Under the pieces are notes generated by a model that was not told the DNA's origin, made no database searches, and saw only the letters and a program-made list of their open reading frames with translations. A stretch of DNA of 64,000 bases from Candidatus Thorarchaeota archaeon (GTDB taxonomy: Archaea; Asgardarchaeota; Thorarchaeia; Thorarchaeales; Thorarchaeaceae): assembly GCA_016839345.1 (NCBI GenBank), contig JAEOUL010000163.1, positions 1 through 64,000 of the forward strand. Direction: 5' to 3'. The position numbers and the translations under genes were made by a program. Numbering within the stretch: the stretch's first letter is position 1; each line of letters opens with the position of its first letter. Below are positions 25,238-35,128 of this stretch, in pieces.

Positions 25238-27535
25238 TTAAACCCCATTGCTATCACGTATTTTGGGAATCCAAACCACGAATTCTACGCCTTGTTGTGG
25301 TTGACCACTGACGCGATCTCTTGTTTCTATGCGACCACCATATTTATCGCAAATCTGTTTTGCTTGATGCAGACCAACACCTCCATAACGACGTGACACA
25401 TCAAAGATAGCACTCTTTAGAGAACGTGATATTCCGTGTCCATTGTCACCAATCGATATGTCATAACCTTCTCCGCTCTCGCTTAATTTAACCCAGACTT
25501 TTCTTTGAGTTCGGGGATTGTGTTCAATTGCATTCTCAATAAGGTTTTCAAGTAGTTGTTCAAGGAATTGGTCTGCTTCAACAATTGCATCAATTGGCAT
25601 TAGACTGACCTCGAACTCAACATCTCTATGTTGTTCCTTCTGCGACTGAATAAGTGTGTTAATTGCTTGATTCAATTTTCTCGGTCGTAATGGCACAGAC
25701 ATTAGTGGTTCGGTCACTTTGACCTTAGATATCATACTCTGACATCTTTCAACTGATGAAACAATCTGACCTAGTAATCTTCGTGCTTCAGGCTCCTGTA
25801 ATTTTGTTTCCATTACCATAGTACTACCAAGAATAATTTGCAGTTGGTTTCTAAAATCATGACTCATCAGATCGAGATATAGCATGGCTCGCTCTTTTTG
25901 AGTTTGGATGTGTTTCTCAGCATCGAGACGTTCTGTTACATTAATTGCTATAATTTGCATGGCTTGACTACCTTCAAATATTACTTTCCTTGCAAACGTC
26001 TCGAGATATTGCATATCTCCATCTTTTTGGAAAACACGAACAATCATGGGAATTACATTAGGCGGATCTCCTGACATTAATTCCTGTAGTCTAATCACCA
26101 CTGCTTCCCAATCATCAGGATGTACGATTTTCTGTATTTCAGCTGGTGAGAATTCTAGAACTTCCTCCACTGTATGCTCCAAGAAATTAGCAAATGCTGG
26201 ATTGATGAACTTTACATGTAGAGGTACAGCTTGAATTATCATAATTCCTTGAAAAGACTGATCAATTAAAGTACGGTATTTTTGCTCCGAATCTCTCAGA
26301 GCTTTTTCTGCCGCTCTTCGTTCTTCGATGTTCCTTGCGACTCCTAAGATTCCTCTTGGAGTTCCTTTATCATCACGAATGAATGTACGAGCAACCTCAA
26401 CCCATACAGTTGAACCGTCTTTTCGTTTCAATTGAATAGACAGAGTAGGTGAATCTCCTCTGGTTTTCGTTTGATCAGAAACCTTCTCTAGTTCAAGTGC
26501 TTCTTTCACAGCATTAATAGCAGTCCAAACTGATTCTGGCGACATTAGTTCAATTAATGAAGAACCTTGCAGTTCATCTGCTGAATATCCTACATAGGCC
26601 TCAACAGATGGACTAACATATGTCAGATTCAATTCCATATCTGAAGTGAAAATAATGTCTGTGACATTTTCTGCCAGTAATTTATACCTGTGTTCACTAT
26701 CTATAAGAGCTGCTTCAGTGAGCCTCTCCTCAGTTCTTTCTAGCATTTGACTAAGATACCCTTTAATTTCCCCACCGTTCTCAAGACCCAAAGGAGTAAT
26801 CCATGCATCTACTATGATTGTACCTGATCGAGTTGTTTCATAGAATCTCTTCTCCTCAACTGTGTCAAAATTAAAAATAGCCTCATAATGCACTGCTTCT
26901 CCTCTGATGAGGCTGGCTTTGATATCATTCGGAACGTTAGGATCATCAAAAAGACTGAATCCGAGCAATTCCTCAATGTCAGAGATGCCTTCCAAATCTA
27001 ATGCTGCTTGGTTAGCAGCAATTAGAATACCCTCTTTATCGAAAATCTCTATTGCCAATTGGGACTCATCAAAGATTCGGCGCAGCATTTCGGTGTTTTC
27101 CTCAAGGGCAATACGAGATTCTTTGAGTTCTGTGATGTCTGTGATAACAGCGAAAGAACCTCGATGAACTCCAGATTCATCTATCATTGGAGCTCCTGAA
27201 ACTATTGTTGGCAACTGTTCGCCTCTGCTTGTAGTCCACTCGAGTTCATATTGAGTTGCTTTTCCCTCAGTTCTCTTTCTAATATTCTCTCGAACGATCT
27301 TCTTGTTACGTTCGTTAACAAAATTAGTAAGAGGTTTCCCCATCATCTGCAGAGGTAGATATTCAAGCATTTGGGCGAATTTTGAATTAACATAAGTGAA
27401 AATACCTTTATCATCGATGATACCCAATCCATCATTCATTGACTCAACTATTGCTCTGTATCTGAAGGCTTCTTCTTCTTGACTCAATTCAAACTGGGAA
27501 TTGTCTTGAGATTCTTTCTCCATCAGAATATCCAC
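25238..27535 (-). CDS. Multi-PAS sensor histidine kinase, catalytically complete
   Basis: A 765-residue soluble kinase. Five PAS/PAC-like units can be read at about 20-140, 145-270, 275-415, 420-545, with a second-unit region that is more divergent. The DHp domain has H-box LMSHDFRNQLQ (His559), and the HATPase_c domain has N-box ENLIENAIEHN, G1 DNGHGIS and G2 GGVGLHQAK. No membrane span is visible, so the signal is cytoplasmic. The REC-DHp protein at 28803 is transcribed in the same direction beyond dinB and is the nearest candidate partner. Exact PAS count is uncertain. Confidence 0.87.
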   Translation of the reverse strand: MDILMEKESQDNSQFELSQEEEAFRYRAIVESMNDGLGIIDDKGIFTYVNSKFAQMLEYLPLQMMGKPLTNFVNERNKKIVRENIRKRTEGKATQYELEWTTSRGEQLPTIVSGAPMIDESGVHRGSFAVITDITELKESRIALEENTEMLRRIFDESQLAIEIFDKEGILIAANQAALDLEGISDIEELLGFSLFDDPNVPNDIKASLIRGEAVHYEAIFNFDTVEEKRFYETTRSGTIIVDAWITPLGLENGGEIKGYLSQMLERTEERLTEAALIDSEHRYKLLAENVTDIIFTSDMELNLTYVSPSVEAYVGYSADELQGSSLIELMSPESVWTAINAVKEALELEKVSDQTKTRGDSPTLSIQLKRKDGSTVWVEVARTFIRDDKGTPRGILGVARNIEERRAAEKALRDSEQKYRTLIDQSFQGIMIIQAVPLHVKFINPAFANFLEHTVEEVLEFSPAEIQKIVHPDDWEAVVIRLQELMSGDPPNVIPMIVRVFQKDGDMQYLETFARKVIFEGSQAMQIIAINVTERLDAEKHIQTQKERAMLYLDLMSHDFRNQLQIILGSTMVMETKLQEPEARRLLGQIVSSVERCQSMISKVKVTEPLMSVPLRPRKLNQAINTLIQSQKEQHRDVEFEVSLMPIDAIVEADQFLEQLLENLIENAIEHNPRTQRKVWVKLSESGEGYDISIGDNGHGISRSLKSAIFDVSRRYGGVGLHQAKQICDKYGGRIETRDRVSGQPQQGVEFVVWIPKIRDSNGV

Positions 27536-27705
27536 TCTGGAGCAATTTACATGTAGTTCATTTTGAATTCTGAAATTCCATATAGAATTCTCTAGGATGT
27601 ACCAATACCTTCGGATATCTCTCTGAGAGTCAGCAATCTTTTCAATGATATAGATAGGTTCGGTAATTGCTAATTGTTATTTCTCGAGTAATATCCGGGT
27701 CGTAA

Positions 27706-28806
27706 ATGTCACGTTGGGTAATGCATGTTGATATGGATGCATTTTTCGCATCTGTTGAACAGTATAGGAACCATCCTGAATTAGCTGGCAGACCGGTTTG
27801 TGTTGGACATGATCCAAAAGCAGGAAAAGGGAGGGGTGTAGTTCGGGCTGCTTCGTATGAAGCCCGAGCAAAGGGTATTCGTTCTGGAATGCCTGTATCT
27901 CAAGCCTATCATTTGTGTCCTGATGCTGCTTTTGTACAAGGTGAATTTGAAAGTTATAGTCTTGCATCTGATGAATTCATGGAACTGCTACGTGAGTATG
28001 CTGATGGAGGTCGAATTAGACGAGCAAGTATTGATGAAGCGTATATTGAAGTCACGGAAGGGGTCAAGTTGTTCGGAGGACCTCATAGAGTGGCAGCATT
28101 AATCCAAGAATCAATTTGGGAAGGAGCTAGACTTCCATGTTCGATAGGAGTTGCTCCAAATATGACAGTTGCAAAAGTTGCAACAGGGATGAATAAACCA
28201 CGAGGTATCACAATTGTTGGACCCAATCCTGATGATGTCATGAGATTTCTCGAACCACTTCCTGTAGATGCAATAAATGGTATTGGTAGAAAAACTGCAG
28301 AGAGACTTGCGGATTTTGGCATCACCTCTTTAGGTCAAATACAAAAAATGACGATACCTGAACTATGGCCCGCAATGGGACGGTCCTCAAACTGGTTATA
28401 CCGAAGAGCGCGAGGTATCGATGAGAGACCTATCATAGACAATGGTCCAAGGATAAGGAAATCTATCAGTAAAGATCGTACATTCATGGAGGATGTCAAA
28501 CCTGATGCAGTGGAATATTTGCACGGAGCTCTCATGAAGATGTGTGCCCGGATTGGAGAAAGGCTCAAGAAAAAGGCTCTAAGATTTAGAACCGTGACCG
28601 TCAAAATTCGATACAGTGATTATTCAACCATTCAAAGAAGCAAGAGTATTCCCGTTGAAACTGATAATCCCGATATACTTCAACGAATGGCTGTAGAGAT
28701 TTTTGAACATAAAAGGAATCGGGAAAAAGCTTTGAGATTGATAGGTGTCAAAGTGTCAGGATTAAATGAAGCTTCTGAGCAACTCTGCCTAACAGAATTT
28801 ATCTAA
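27706..28806 (+). CDS. dinB: DNA polymerase IV (Y-family translesion polymerase)
   Basis: A 366-residue protein with the two catalytic acidic motifs, VDMDAFFASVEQ near the N-terminus and RASIDEAYIEVT at about 105. The thumb helix-hairpin-helix INGIGRKTAERLADFGI and a little-finger domain at about 245-350 follow. Y-family polymerases copy past damaged bases with low fidelity. The last 4 bases overlap the convergent response-regulator gene. No PCNA-binding consensus (QxxhxxFF) is evident at the very C-terminus, which reads CLTEFI. Confidence 0.95.
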   Translation: MSRWVMHVDMDAFFASVEQYRNHPELAGRPVCVGHDPKAGKGRGVVRAASYEARAKGIRSGMPVSQAYHLCPDAAFVQGEFESYSLASDEFMELLREYADGGRIRRASIDEAYIEVTEGVKLFGGPHRVAALIQESIWEGARLPCSIGVAPNMTVAKVATGMNKPRGITIVGPNPDDVMRFLEPLPVDAINGIGRKTAERLADFGITSLGQIQKMTIPELWPAMGRSSNWLYRRARGIDERPIIDNGPRIRKSISKDRTFMEDVKPDAVEYLHGALMKMCARIGERLKKKALRFRTVTVKIRYSDYSTIQRSKSIPVETDNPDILQRMAVEIFEHKRNREKALRLIGVKVSGLNEASEQLCLTEFI

Positions 28807-29432
28807 GAATTCATACGAAGATTGCCTTCATCTATTTCTCTGACTGCACCCTTTATTCTCTCATTCAACTTGGAAACTAGTCTTGTAATACCTTGGATGT
28901 ATTCAGGATTGTTTTCTTCTTCCAGAAGTGTAGTGTAGCCCATGATATTATGAGCAATACCTGTTATATCGTGGGACAATTTGTGAATGAATTTACTGGC
29001 ATCCTCCTCTAATATCATAGACATAACTTCAGGTGTTTCATCTTTTACATGTACAACTTTCTCGATTATGTCTTTGATTGTGGAGAATTGGTTTCGATAA
29101 TCAGAATTTTTCAAAATGTAGTGATCTGCTCCCATATTCAAAGCCTTTATTGCAATCTCTTCTCGTGAATGACCAGTCCAAATAACAAATCCGACCTCAT
29201 CTCCTGCGGCTCTAAGAGCCTCAAGCATATCCAGTCCCGTTGAATCTGGCATCAGATAATCTGCAATTATCACATCGAACGTTTCTTCATCTAACCTCTC
29301 GAGTGCTTCTTTTACCGAGGAAGCAACTACTATCTCAAGGTCAGGATTTTTTTGTTGTAAAAGAATTCTAGCAATGTCGAGTAACTCAATATCGTCATCT
29401 ACAAGTAGAACTCGCGTTGTCAACCTGAACAC
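28803..29432 (-). CDS. Response regulator receiver with a C-terminal DHp-like helical domain
   Basis: A 209-residue protein. Residues 6-122 form a receiver domain with acidic pocket VDDD, phospho-acceptor Asp58 (IIADYLMPDSTG), a switch residue in WTGHS and conserved Lys108 (YILKN). Residues about 145-200 resemble a histidine kinase DHp hairpin: FIHKLSHDITGIAHNIMGY, with His154 in an H-box-like setting. No HATPase_c domain follows. The second domain could be a phosphotransfer or dimerisation module, making a compact relay node for the soluble multi-PAS kinase encoded just beyond dinB. There is no DNA-binding output domain. Confidence 0.85.
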   Translation of the reverse strand: MFRLTTRVLLVDDDIELLDIARILLQQKNPDLEIVVASSVKEALERLDEETFDVIIADYLMPDSTGLDMLEALRAAGDEVGFVIWTGHSREEIAIKALNMGADHYILKNSDYRNQFSTIKDIIEKVVHVKDETPEVMSMILEEDASKFIHKLSHDITGIAHNIMGYTTLLEEENNPEYIQGITRLVSKLNERIKGAVREIDEGNLRMNS

Positions 29433-29571
29433 TCCCTACATATTCTATCGAAATGAATCTAAGCAATACAAATTCCCAAAAGTTTGTAATAGGTTTTCGC
29501 CTCAATCTTTCCAATCAGTTTCATTTGAATATATTTTAGTACAGTTCTGGTTGTACGGATAGCGGAGACCT

Positions 29572-30288
29572 GTGGCATTGGAGGAACCTCGAGTCAGAAA
29601 AGCGATTTTGATTGATCGACCAAATCGCTTTCTTGGATTGGTGAATCTTGATAATAAGGTTACAGAGGTATTCATTCCCAATCCCGGTCGAATGCATGAG
29701 TTGATGATACCTGGTAATGAGGTCTATCTTCGATTCAATTCAGCACCTCATCGAAAAACGAATTTTGATATGATCGGTTTGGAGTATAATGGAGTTCTTG
29801 TTTCAATTGATTCAAATCTTCCAAATAGATTCATTAAACGGCTTCTAGAGGCACGCGAGCTTCCATTCTTCAATACTTATAATCAAGTTATTGCAGAACC
29901 TCATATGTATAATGGACGATTTGATTTTCGTCTTGATGGTCTTGATGAATCTATTTTGATTGAAGTCAAATCCTGTACACTTGTTAAAGAAGAAAGAGCT
30001 ATTTTTCCTGATGCGCCAACAGCAAGAGGCGTAAGACATCTAAATCATCTTGCTGCTGCTTTAAAAGAGAATCTTGCGACTAGGGCAGCTGTTATCTTTG
30101 TGATTCAAAGACCTGATGCCAAAATTTTCTCACCAAATGACATGACTGATCCAGCTTTTGGTGATGCACTTCGACAAGCACATTCCAATGGCGTGGAAAT
30201 TTACCCTCTCATTACCAATGTTATTGATTGGGATTTGCAGCTCATCAGGATTATTCCATTCGAGCTTGATTATTACACACGTGATTAA
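29572..30288 (+). CDS. sfsA: SfsA family nuclease-like protein
   Basis: A 238-residue protein with the SfsA layout: N-terminal OB-like part (RPNRFLGLVNLDNKVTEVFIPNPGRM) and a C-terminal restriction-endonuclease-like domain with RFDFRLDG, ILIEVKSCTLV and FPDAPTARGVRHLNHL. The D...EVK arrangement is the PD-(D/E)xK nuclease core. SfsA was named for sugar fermentation stimulation in E. coli, and DNA binding is reported; its biological role is unclear. GTG start at 29572. Confidence 0.93.
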   Translation: MALEEPRVRKAILIDRPNRFLGLVNLDNKVTEVFIPNPGRMHELMIPGNEVYLRFNSAPHRKTNFDMIGLEYNGVLVSIDSNLPNRFIKRLLEARELPFFNTYNQVIAEPHMYNGRFDFRLDGLDESILIEVKSCTLVKEERAIFPDAPTARGVRHLNHLAAALKENLATRAAVIFVIQRPDAKIFSPNDMTDPAFGDALRQAHSNGVEIYPLITNVIDWDLQLIRIIPFELDYYTRD

Positions 30289-30381
30289 TACGCTTCTACG
30301 TGAACCATTTAGTTATTATTGGAGAAGAATAAAGGAACAGATGATTCAAAGAGACTTGATGTGCCTGGAGCGGATTAATAC

Positions 30382-31293
30382 TTGATAGAGCGAGTCGATG
30401 TCGAACGCATGAAGGGCGATGAATTAGTCAATCTGGCCAAAGCGCTGAAGGTGCCACTGACAAACCGATCGATTCACCGGAGCTGGCTTATCGATGAGTT
30501 GATGGATGTTATTGATAAACGTTCTTCATTCTATAAACCAAAGAAAGCCCTGAATTCACCCGCAATTGAAATTCGGAATGTCACAAAGAAATTTGGAAAA
30601 GTTGTTGCTGTTAAGAATCTTGATCTAACCGTAGAACCTGGTGAGATTCTAGGTCTCGTAGGTCCCAATGGAGCAGGAAAAACTACAACGCTACGAATGT
30701 TGACTGGCATTATTCGGTCAACGAGTGGAACAATACAGGTGAATGGCTATGATGTCCAAGAGTCACCATTGCAAGCAAAGGAATGTATAGGATACATTCC
30801 TGAGAAACCAACTTGCTATCCGAGTTTAACTGGACGAGAATATATAATGTTCATGGCTCGAGTATACAGAGTACCTAAAGATATTGCATTAGTAAGAATG
30901 AGCAAGTATGTTGAACTCTTTCAGTTTGAAGAGTTCATTAACTCGTACATTGGTACTCTTTCAAAAGGGAATCTTCAAAGGGCTTTATTGATTGGGATTT
31001 TTGTTAGACAACCACCATATGTTCTTGCATTTGATGAGCCAATATATGGATTAGATCCACGAGGTGCATGGAACCTCAAAAAATTACTGAGGCATCTCAG
31101 GGATGAGGGTTCAGCAATCCTTCTCTCCACTCACATTTTGGAGGTTGCGAGTGATCTATGCGACCGTTTCATTATCATGAATGAGGGTGATGTGGTTGGA
31201 CGTGGCACATTGAAGGAACTAAAATCTCTTCAAGCTGAAACATCATCACTTGAGGAAGTCTTTCTAGGTCTCACAGGAGGATTACCCAAATAG
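30382..31293 (+). CDS. ABC-2 type exporter ATP-binding protein with helical N-terminal extension
   Basis: A 303-residue ABC ATPase. The ABC domain begins near residue 54 (IEIRNVTKKFGK) and has Walker A GPNGAGKTTT, degenerate signature LSKGNLQR, Walker B VLAFDEPIYGLD and H-loop STHILEVAS. The first 50 residues form an extra helix-loop-helix (MKGDELVNLAKALKVPL, then SWLIDELMDVI) resembling a SAP/Rho-N-type fold, unusual on exporters. It could be a docking or nucleic-acid-binding piece. TTG start; ATG at 30409 would shorten that extension. The permease follows 3 bases after the stop. Confidence 0.9.
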   Translation: MIERVDVERMKGDELVNLAKALKVPLTNRSIHRSWLIDELMDVIDKRSSFYKPKKALNSPAIEIRNVTKKFGKVVAVKNLDLTVEPGEILGLVGPNGAGKTTTLRMLTGIIRSTSGTIQVNGYDVQESPLQAKECIGYIPEKPTCYPSLTGREYIMFMARVYRVPKDIALVRMSKYVELFQFEEFINSYIGTLSKGNLQRALLIGIFVRQPPYVLAFDEPIYGLDPRGAWNLKKLLRHLRDEGSAILLSTHILEVASDLCDRFIIMNEGDVVGRGTLKELKSLQAETSSLEEVFLGLTGGLPK

Positions 31294-31296
31294 GAA

Positions 31297-32886
31297 GTGT
31301 CTTGGAAGATGGCGACATTCAAGCTCGTGAGAACAGAGATTCGGATGTTGTTTAACCAGTTCAAGTCAGCATTAACTACACCTTCTATGCTCTTTTTCTA
31401 CGGAATTACCTTCTTTGGAATTTATTTCGTTAGTCAGGTAATTTCAGGTCTGGTTAATTTCGCTCCACTCTTAGGCAGTATAGGAGGTCTTTTTGAAGAA
31501 GCAATCGACATTTGGATGATTTATGCCACAACAGCTATTATTAGCGCATCAGCCGTGATAAGTGGTTATTTCGGTATTGGTCCTGCAGCAGTCCTATCTG
31601 ATACTGACGAGAGTTTGCTGATGTCATGGCCAATTAAACCACATCAAATTTTTCTAAGTCGTTATGTAAGGAGAATCATTCGAAAGATTTCATTCATCTT
31701 CCTAGGATTACTTGCAGTCTTGCCTCTACTCCAATCTACAGGTTTGTTATTCTTTACAGTGGCAACTGTCCTTGTTTTGATAATTATATTTTTAGAAATC
31801 AATTACTTCCTTGGCGCGTTGAGTTCCTATGCGCGCTTGTGGATTTCAAAAAGACTCAATCATCCCCTCCGTCATGTACTTGCTATCATTTTAGGAGCAT
31901 TGATTCTATTGCCAGCTTCTCCGTCGCTCCTTTCTAATTTCCCAGCCATACTTGTAGTACCTTCAAACGCCTTAGCTCTTTCTTTGACAGAGTATGCTGG
32001 GCTCTATTCGCAAGGGGTTAATGCAATTACAGGTGTTATATTCATCCTAATTGATTTTGCAATATGTCTGCTGCTGACAGCTAATATCACTGGATATCAA
32101 TACTATGAAGTGTTCTCTTCAATCAAAGGAAAGGAGGAAACCGAAGGTAAATTCAGTAGATTCTTCCGAGGAGAAGTTGATTTCTCTAACTCCCGTTTTA
32201 ATGATCCTATGCTCTGGATTATAATGAAAGATTTTTGGAGTCGTCTACGTTCACCACTTCAAATCTGGAAATATATCTATGCAATAGTTGGGACAGGATT
32301 CATACTCTATCTAAACATTTTCCGACCAACTTGGTTTCCCACCTTCTACATTCCACCTGAACTAGCATTTGCAATTGTTCCCGCTTTTATTCTCATGATG
32401 ATTCTATTTATTCAAGTGGGTAGTGTAACAGCAATGTTGAGTTTTGCTGATGAGCGCGATAATGTGTATTTGCTTAAAACCTCGCCTTTCAGTCCGAGAG
32501 ACATTGTCATGGCAAAATACATTTTGAGTCTCTTTGAAATCTCAATAGCAGTAATACCTGCTTCCGGTTTTCTTACGTACCTACTTCACATTCAGGGATA
32601 TCTTGCGATTATAACTCTGACAGCGCCTCTTGTACTTCTATTCGCAGCTACAGGTACTAGCATAGGTGCTTACGTACCTGTTATGACAAATGATCCCAAA
32701 ACTCTCCCGGTTCCACTTGCATTCTCTTTTCCAGTTATAAATCTCAGTCTTGGTTCATTGATGATATTTATTGTGGCAATGTTTTCTGATTCTTTGTATG
32801 TGTTGATTTTGTTACCTCTTTATACCCTAAGTATCGTTATTCTTTTCCTAGGCATGTCTGTCTATGCAATAAATACGTACATGTGA
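31297..32886 (+). CDS. ABC-2 type exporter permease
   Basis: A 529-residue polytopic membrane protein that starts with a GTG 3 bases after the ATPase stop. About 12 hydrophobic helices are arranged in two halves separated by a charged cytoplasmic stretch near residues 275-300 (SSIKGKEETEGKFSRFFRGE). A cytoplasmic-looking loop ADERDNVYLLKTSPFSPRDIVMAKY precedes the second group of helices, a layout also seen in the permease at 11630. The two genes form one exporter of unknown substrate. Confidence 0.85.
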   Translation: MSWKMATFKLVRTEIRMLFNQFKSALTTPSMLFFYGITFFGIYFVSQVISGLVNFAPLLGSIGGLFEEAIDIWMIYATTAIISASAVISGYFGIGPAAVLSDTDESLLMSWPIKPHQIFLSRYVRRIIRKISFIFLGLLAVLPLLQSTGLLFFTVATVLVLIIIFLEINYFLGALSSYARLWISKRLNHPLRHVLAIILGALILLPASPSLLSNFPAILVVPSNALALSLTEYAGLYSQGVNAITGVIFILIDFAICLLLTANITGYQYYEVFSSIKGKEETEGKFSRFFRGEVDFSNSRFNDPMLWIIMKDFWSRLRSPLQIWKYIYAIVGTGFILYLNIFRPTWFPTFYIPPELAFAIVPAFILMMILFIQVGSVTAMLSFADERDNVYLLKTSPFSPRDIVMAKYILSLFEISIAVIPASGFLTYLLHIQGYLAIITLTAPLVLLFAATGTSIGAYVPVMTNDPKTLPVPLAFSFPVINLSLGSLMIFIVAMFSDSLYVLILLPLYTLSIVILFLGMSVYAINTYM

Positions 32887-32892
32887 TTGAAT

Positions 32893-34806
32893 CTATTGTT
32901 TTCTTACTAACCTGAGGGCGTTTGCAATCACTGCGAAAGTTAGACCCATGTCTCCTATTGCAATTGCAAACCACAAATTCACTAAACCAAATGCAGCGAG
33001 AATACCAGTCAAAAGTTTGATTGAAATTGATAGACCAATGTTTTGCCGCACTATAGACATTGTTTTTCTTGCCTTTCTAATTAGTGCAGGTATTTTCGTA
33101 AGATCCTGGTCCATGAGAGCAATATCAGAGGTTTCCAAGGCAGCATCTGAAGCAACAGCTCCCATCGCTATACCGATACTTGCGGCGGCCAAAGCTGGAG
33201 CATCATTAATTCCGTCTCCTATCATAACCGTAGTTCTATTCTTTCCTAGCTCTTCTAATGTAGCCACTTTCTCATCAGGAAGTAATTCAGCTCGGCATCT
33301 GTCAATACCAATCTTCTGCGCTATTTCAGAAGCAACACTCCGACTATCTCCAGTGAGCATTATTGTTTCAATGCCCATCTGTCTTAATTCTTGAATAGCT
33401 TCAATTGATCCCTTTCTGAGGGTATCAGATAAGACAATTGTGCCAAGATGCTCTTTCTCTTGAGCTACATAGACCATTGTTCCATATCCACAGTTGTGTT
33501 CAGTCAAAGAATCCAGAGGTATTTGTTGCTCATCCAGAAGTCTTCGATTGCCTACAAGATACCTATGTTCTCCAATCTGTCCTCCTACTCCTTTACCTGG
33601 AATCGCCAAAAAATCACCCGTATCATTCAAACTGATTTGTTCGTCCTCAAGAGCAGACACAAGAGCTCGCGCTATTGGATGCTCAGATTTTTGCTCTAAG
33701 GAAGCTGCAACTAGTAAGACTTCAAGTCTAGAATTGTCATTGTGAACACAGACATCACTTACTGATAACTCCCCTTCAGTAAGGGTACCAGTCTTATCGA
33801 ATGCAACGACTTCGGTTCGAGCAAGTTGTTCGATGTGTATACCCCCCTTGATAAGGACACCATCTCTAGCTGATCCTGCTATCGAAGATACAATGCTGAC
33901 TGGAATTGAAACAACGAATGCACAAGGACAACTTATGACCAATAGAGTTAGCGCTCGATATGTGGCCTCAGTTAGTGAAGCTCCCAAAATGAATGATGCA
34001 ACACCTAGTATAATTGTGAGAGTCACCATTATTGGTGTATAAACCCTTGAAAATCGTGAAATTAATTTCTCTGTTGGGGCTTTCTTAGTTTTTGCTTCTT
34101 CAACAAGAGTGACGATTCTTGAGAGTACTGTTTCGTGTGACTCATTGGTCACTTCAACCTCAATGTACCCCTCATTATTGATTGTACCCGCGTAGACATG
34201 ATCACCAATTACTTTCGATACAGGAAGTGACTCTCCAGTTATTGGAGCTTGGTTTACTGAGGTAGAACCAGAAACGACTATTCCATCTAGACCTATCCTT
34301 GCTCCGGGACGGATAATAAGAATGTCACCTCTTTGAGCCTCTGTTGGAGGGATACAAGCTTCTGCACCTTTCAACCGGATTGTGACTGAAGGAGGTTCTA
34401 ACTCAATTAAGCTCTTAATTTCCTTCTTCACTTGGTCTTCAGCTCTTTCTTCAAGAAGCTGAGATATATAGAACAGGAACATTACAGCAGCGCCTTCAGC
34501 AGGTGCACCAATTATCATTGCTCCGATTGCAGCTGCACTCATGAGAAAGTGCATATCCAAGCGCAAATTTAGGAACCCTCTTACTCCCTTTGGTATAATG
34601 AACTGACCTGCTGATAACATTGAAACAAGGAAAATAGCATATACCCACAGCATATCCACTGAGAGAAACTCGAATATTATCCCAACTGTTAGAGTCAAAG
34701 CAGAAACAATTGCCATACTGTGTTTGAATCGCTTGGATTTCTGAGTTTCAGAACTTGCGGTGGCTTGGCAAGTTGCACATGTTGTTTTCTCAATTTCCAG
34801 CGACAT
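32893..34806 (-). CDS. cadA: Zinc/cadmium/lead-exporting P-type ATPase (P1B-2)
   Basis: About 637 residues from the ATG at 34806. Motifs in order: TGES actuator loop, metal-site ISCPCAFV in the membrane, phosphorylation site DKTGTLT, SEHPIARA nucleotide-domain HP motif and GDGINDAPAL hinge. A Lys in SIKLLTG and an Asp in GDMGLTFAVIANALRL of the last helices fit the Zn2+/Cd2+/Pb2+ subgroup, not Cu+. There is no N-terminal HMA domain, only a short CATCQ motif. It exports toxic divalent metals. Its start overlaps the end of the ArsR repressor gene, so the two form one operon. Confidence 0.94.
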   Translation of the reverse strand: MSLEIEKTTCATCQATASSETQKSKRFKHSMAIVSALTLTVGIIFEFLSVDMLWVYAIFLVSMLSAGQFIIPKGVRGFLNLRLDMHFLMSAAAIGAMIIGAPAEGAAVMFLFYISQLLEERAEDQVKKEIKSLIELEPPSVTIRLKGAEACIPPTEAQRGDILIIRPGARIGLDGIVVSGSTSVNQAPITGESLPVSKVIGDHVYAGTINNEGYIEVEVTNESHETVLSRIVTLVEEAKTKKAPTEKLISRFSRVYTPIMVTLTIILGVASFILGASLTEATYRALTLLVISCPCAFVVSIPVSIVSSIAGSARDGVLIKGGIHIEQLARTEVVAFDKTGTLTEGELSVSDVCVHNDNSRLEVLLVAASLEQKSEHPIARALVSALEDEQISLNDTGDFLAIPGKGVGGQIGEHRYLVGNRRLLDEQQIPLDSLTEHNCGYGTMVYVAQEKEHLGTIVLSDTLRKGSIEAIQELRQMGIETIMLTGDSRSVASEIAQKIGIDRCRAELLPDEKVATLEELGKNRTTVMIGDGINDAPALAAASIGIAMGAVASDAALETSDIALMDQDLTKIPALIRKARKTMSIVRQNIGLSISIKLLTGILAAFGLVNLWFAIAIGDMGLTFAVIANALRLVRKQ

Positions 34807-35128
34807 GGTCTTTTGCCCTCTGCAATATATCAATTATACAGTTATCCTCAATTCTATAGAATACCTGTTTCCCTTGCTTTCGAGATTTTACAAATCCAAG
34901 CATTTTCAGTATACTGAGATGATGACTCACTAGACTTATTTCCATGTCAAGTAGATCAGCTAACCCCCCCACTGAGAAACTCTTTTCCTCACTCAAAGAT
35001 GATATGATTCTTACTCTTGATGGATCAGAGAGTGTTTTGAAGATGCTGATCATATCCTCTAGCTCATTTTCAGAGAATTCTACAGATCCTTGGATTGTTG
35101 TAGGTGTAACCAATCCCATCACTTTCAT
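34790..35128 (-). CDS. ArsR/SmtB family metal-sensing repressor
   Basis: A 112-residue winged-helix protein: IFKTLSDPSRVRIISSL, then recognition helix LLDMEISLVSHHLSILKMLGFV and wing RKQGKQVFYRIED. The last helix reads EDNCIIDILQRAKDH. Aligned with SmtB's alpha-5 zinc site this keeps the Asp and a His but replaces the first His with Cys. It probably represses its own operon with the P-type ATPase and releases DNA when Zn, Cd or Pb binds. The stop overlaps the ATPase start by 17 bases. The operator palindrome at 35126-35147 covers its start codon. Confidence 0.92.
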   Translation of the reverse strand: MKVMGLVTPTTIQGSVEFSENELEDMISIFKTLSDPSRVRIISSLSEEKSFSVGGLADLLDMEISLVSHHLSILKMLGFVKSRKQGKQVFYRIEDNCIIDILQRAKDHVAGN

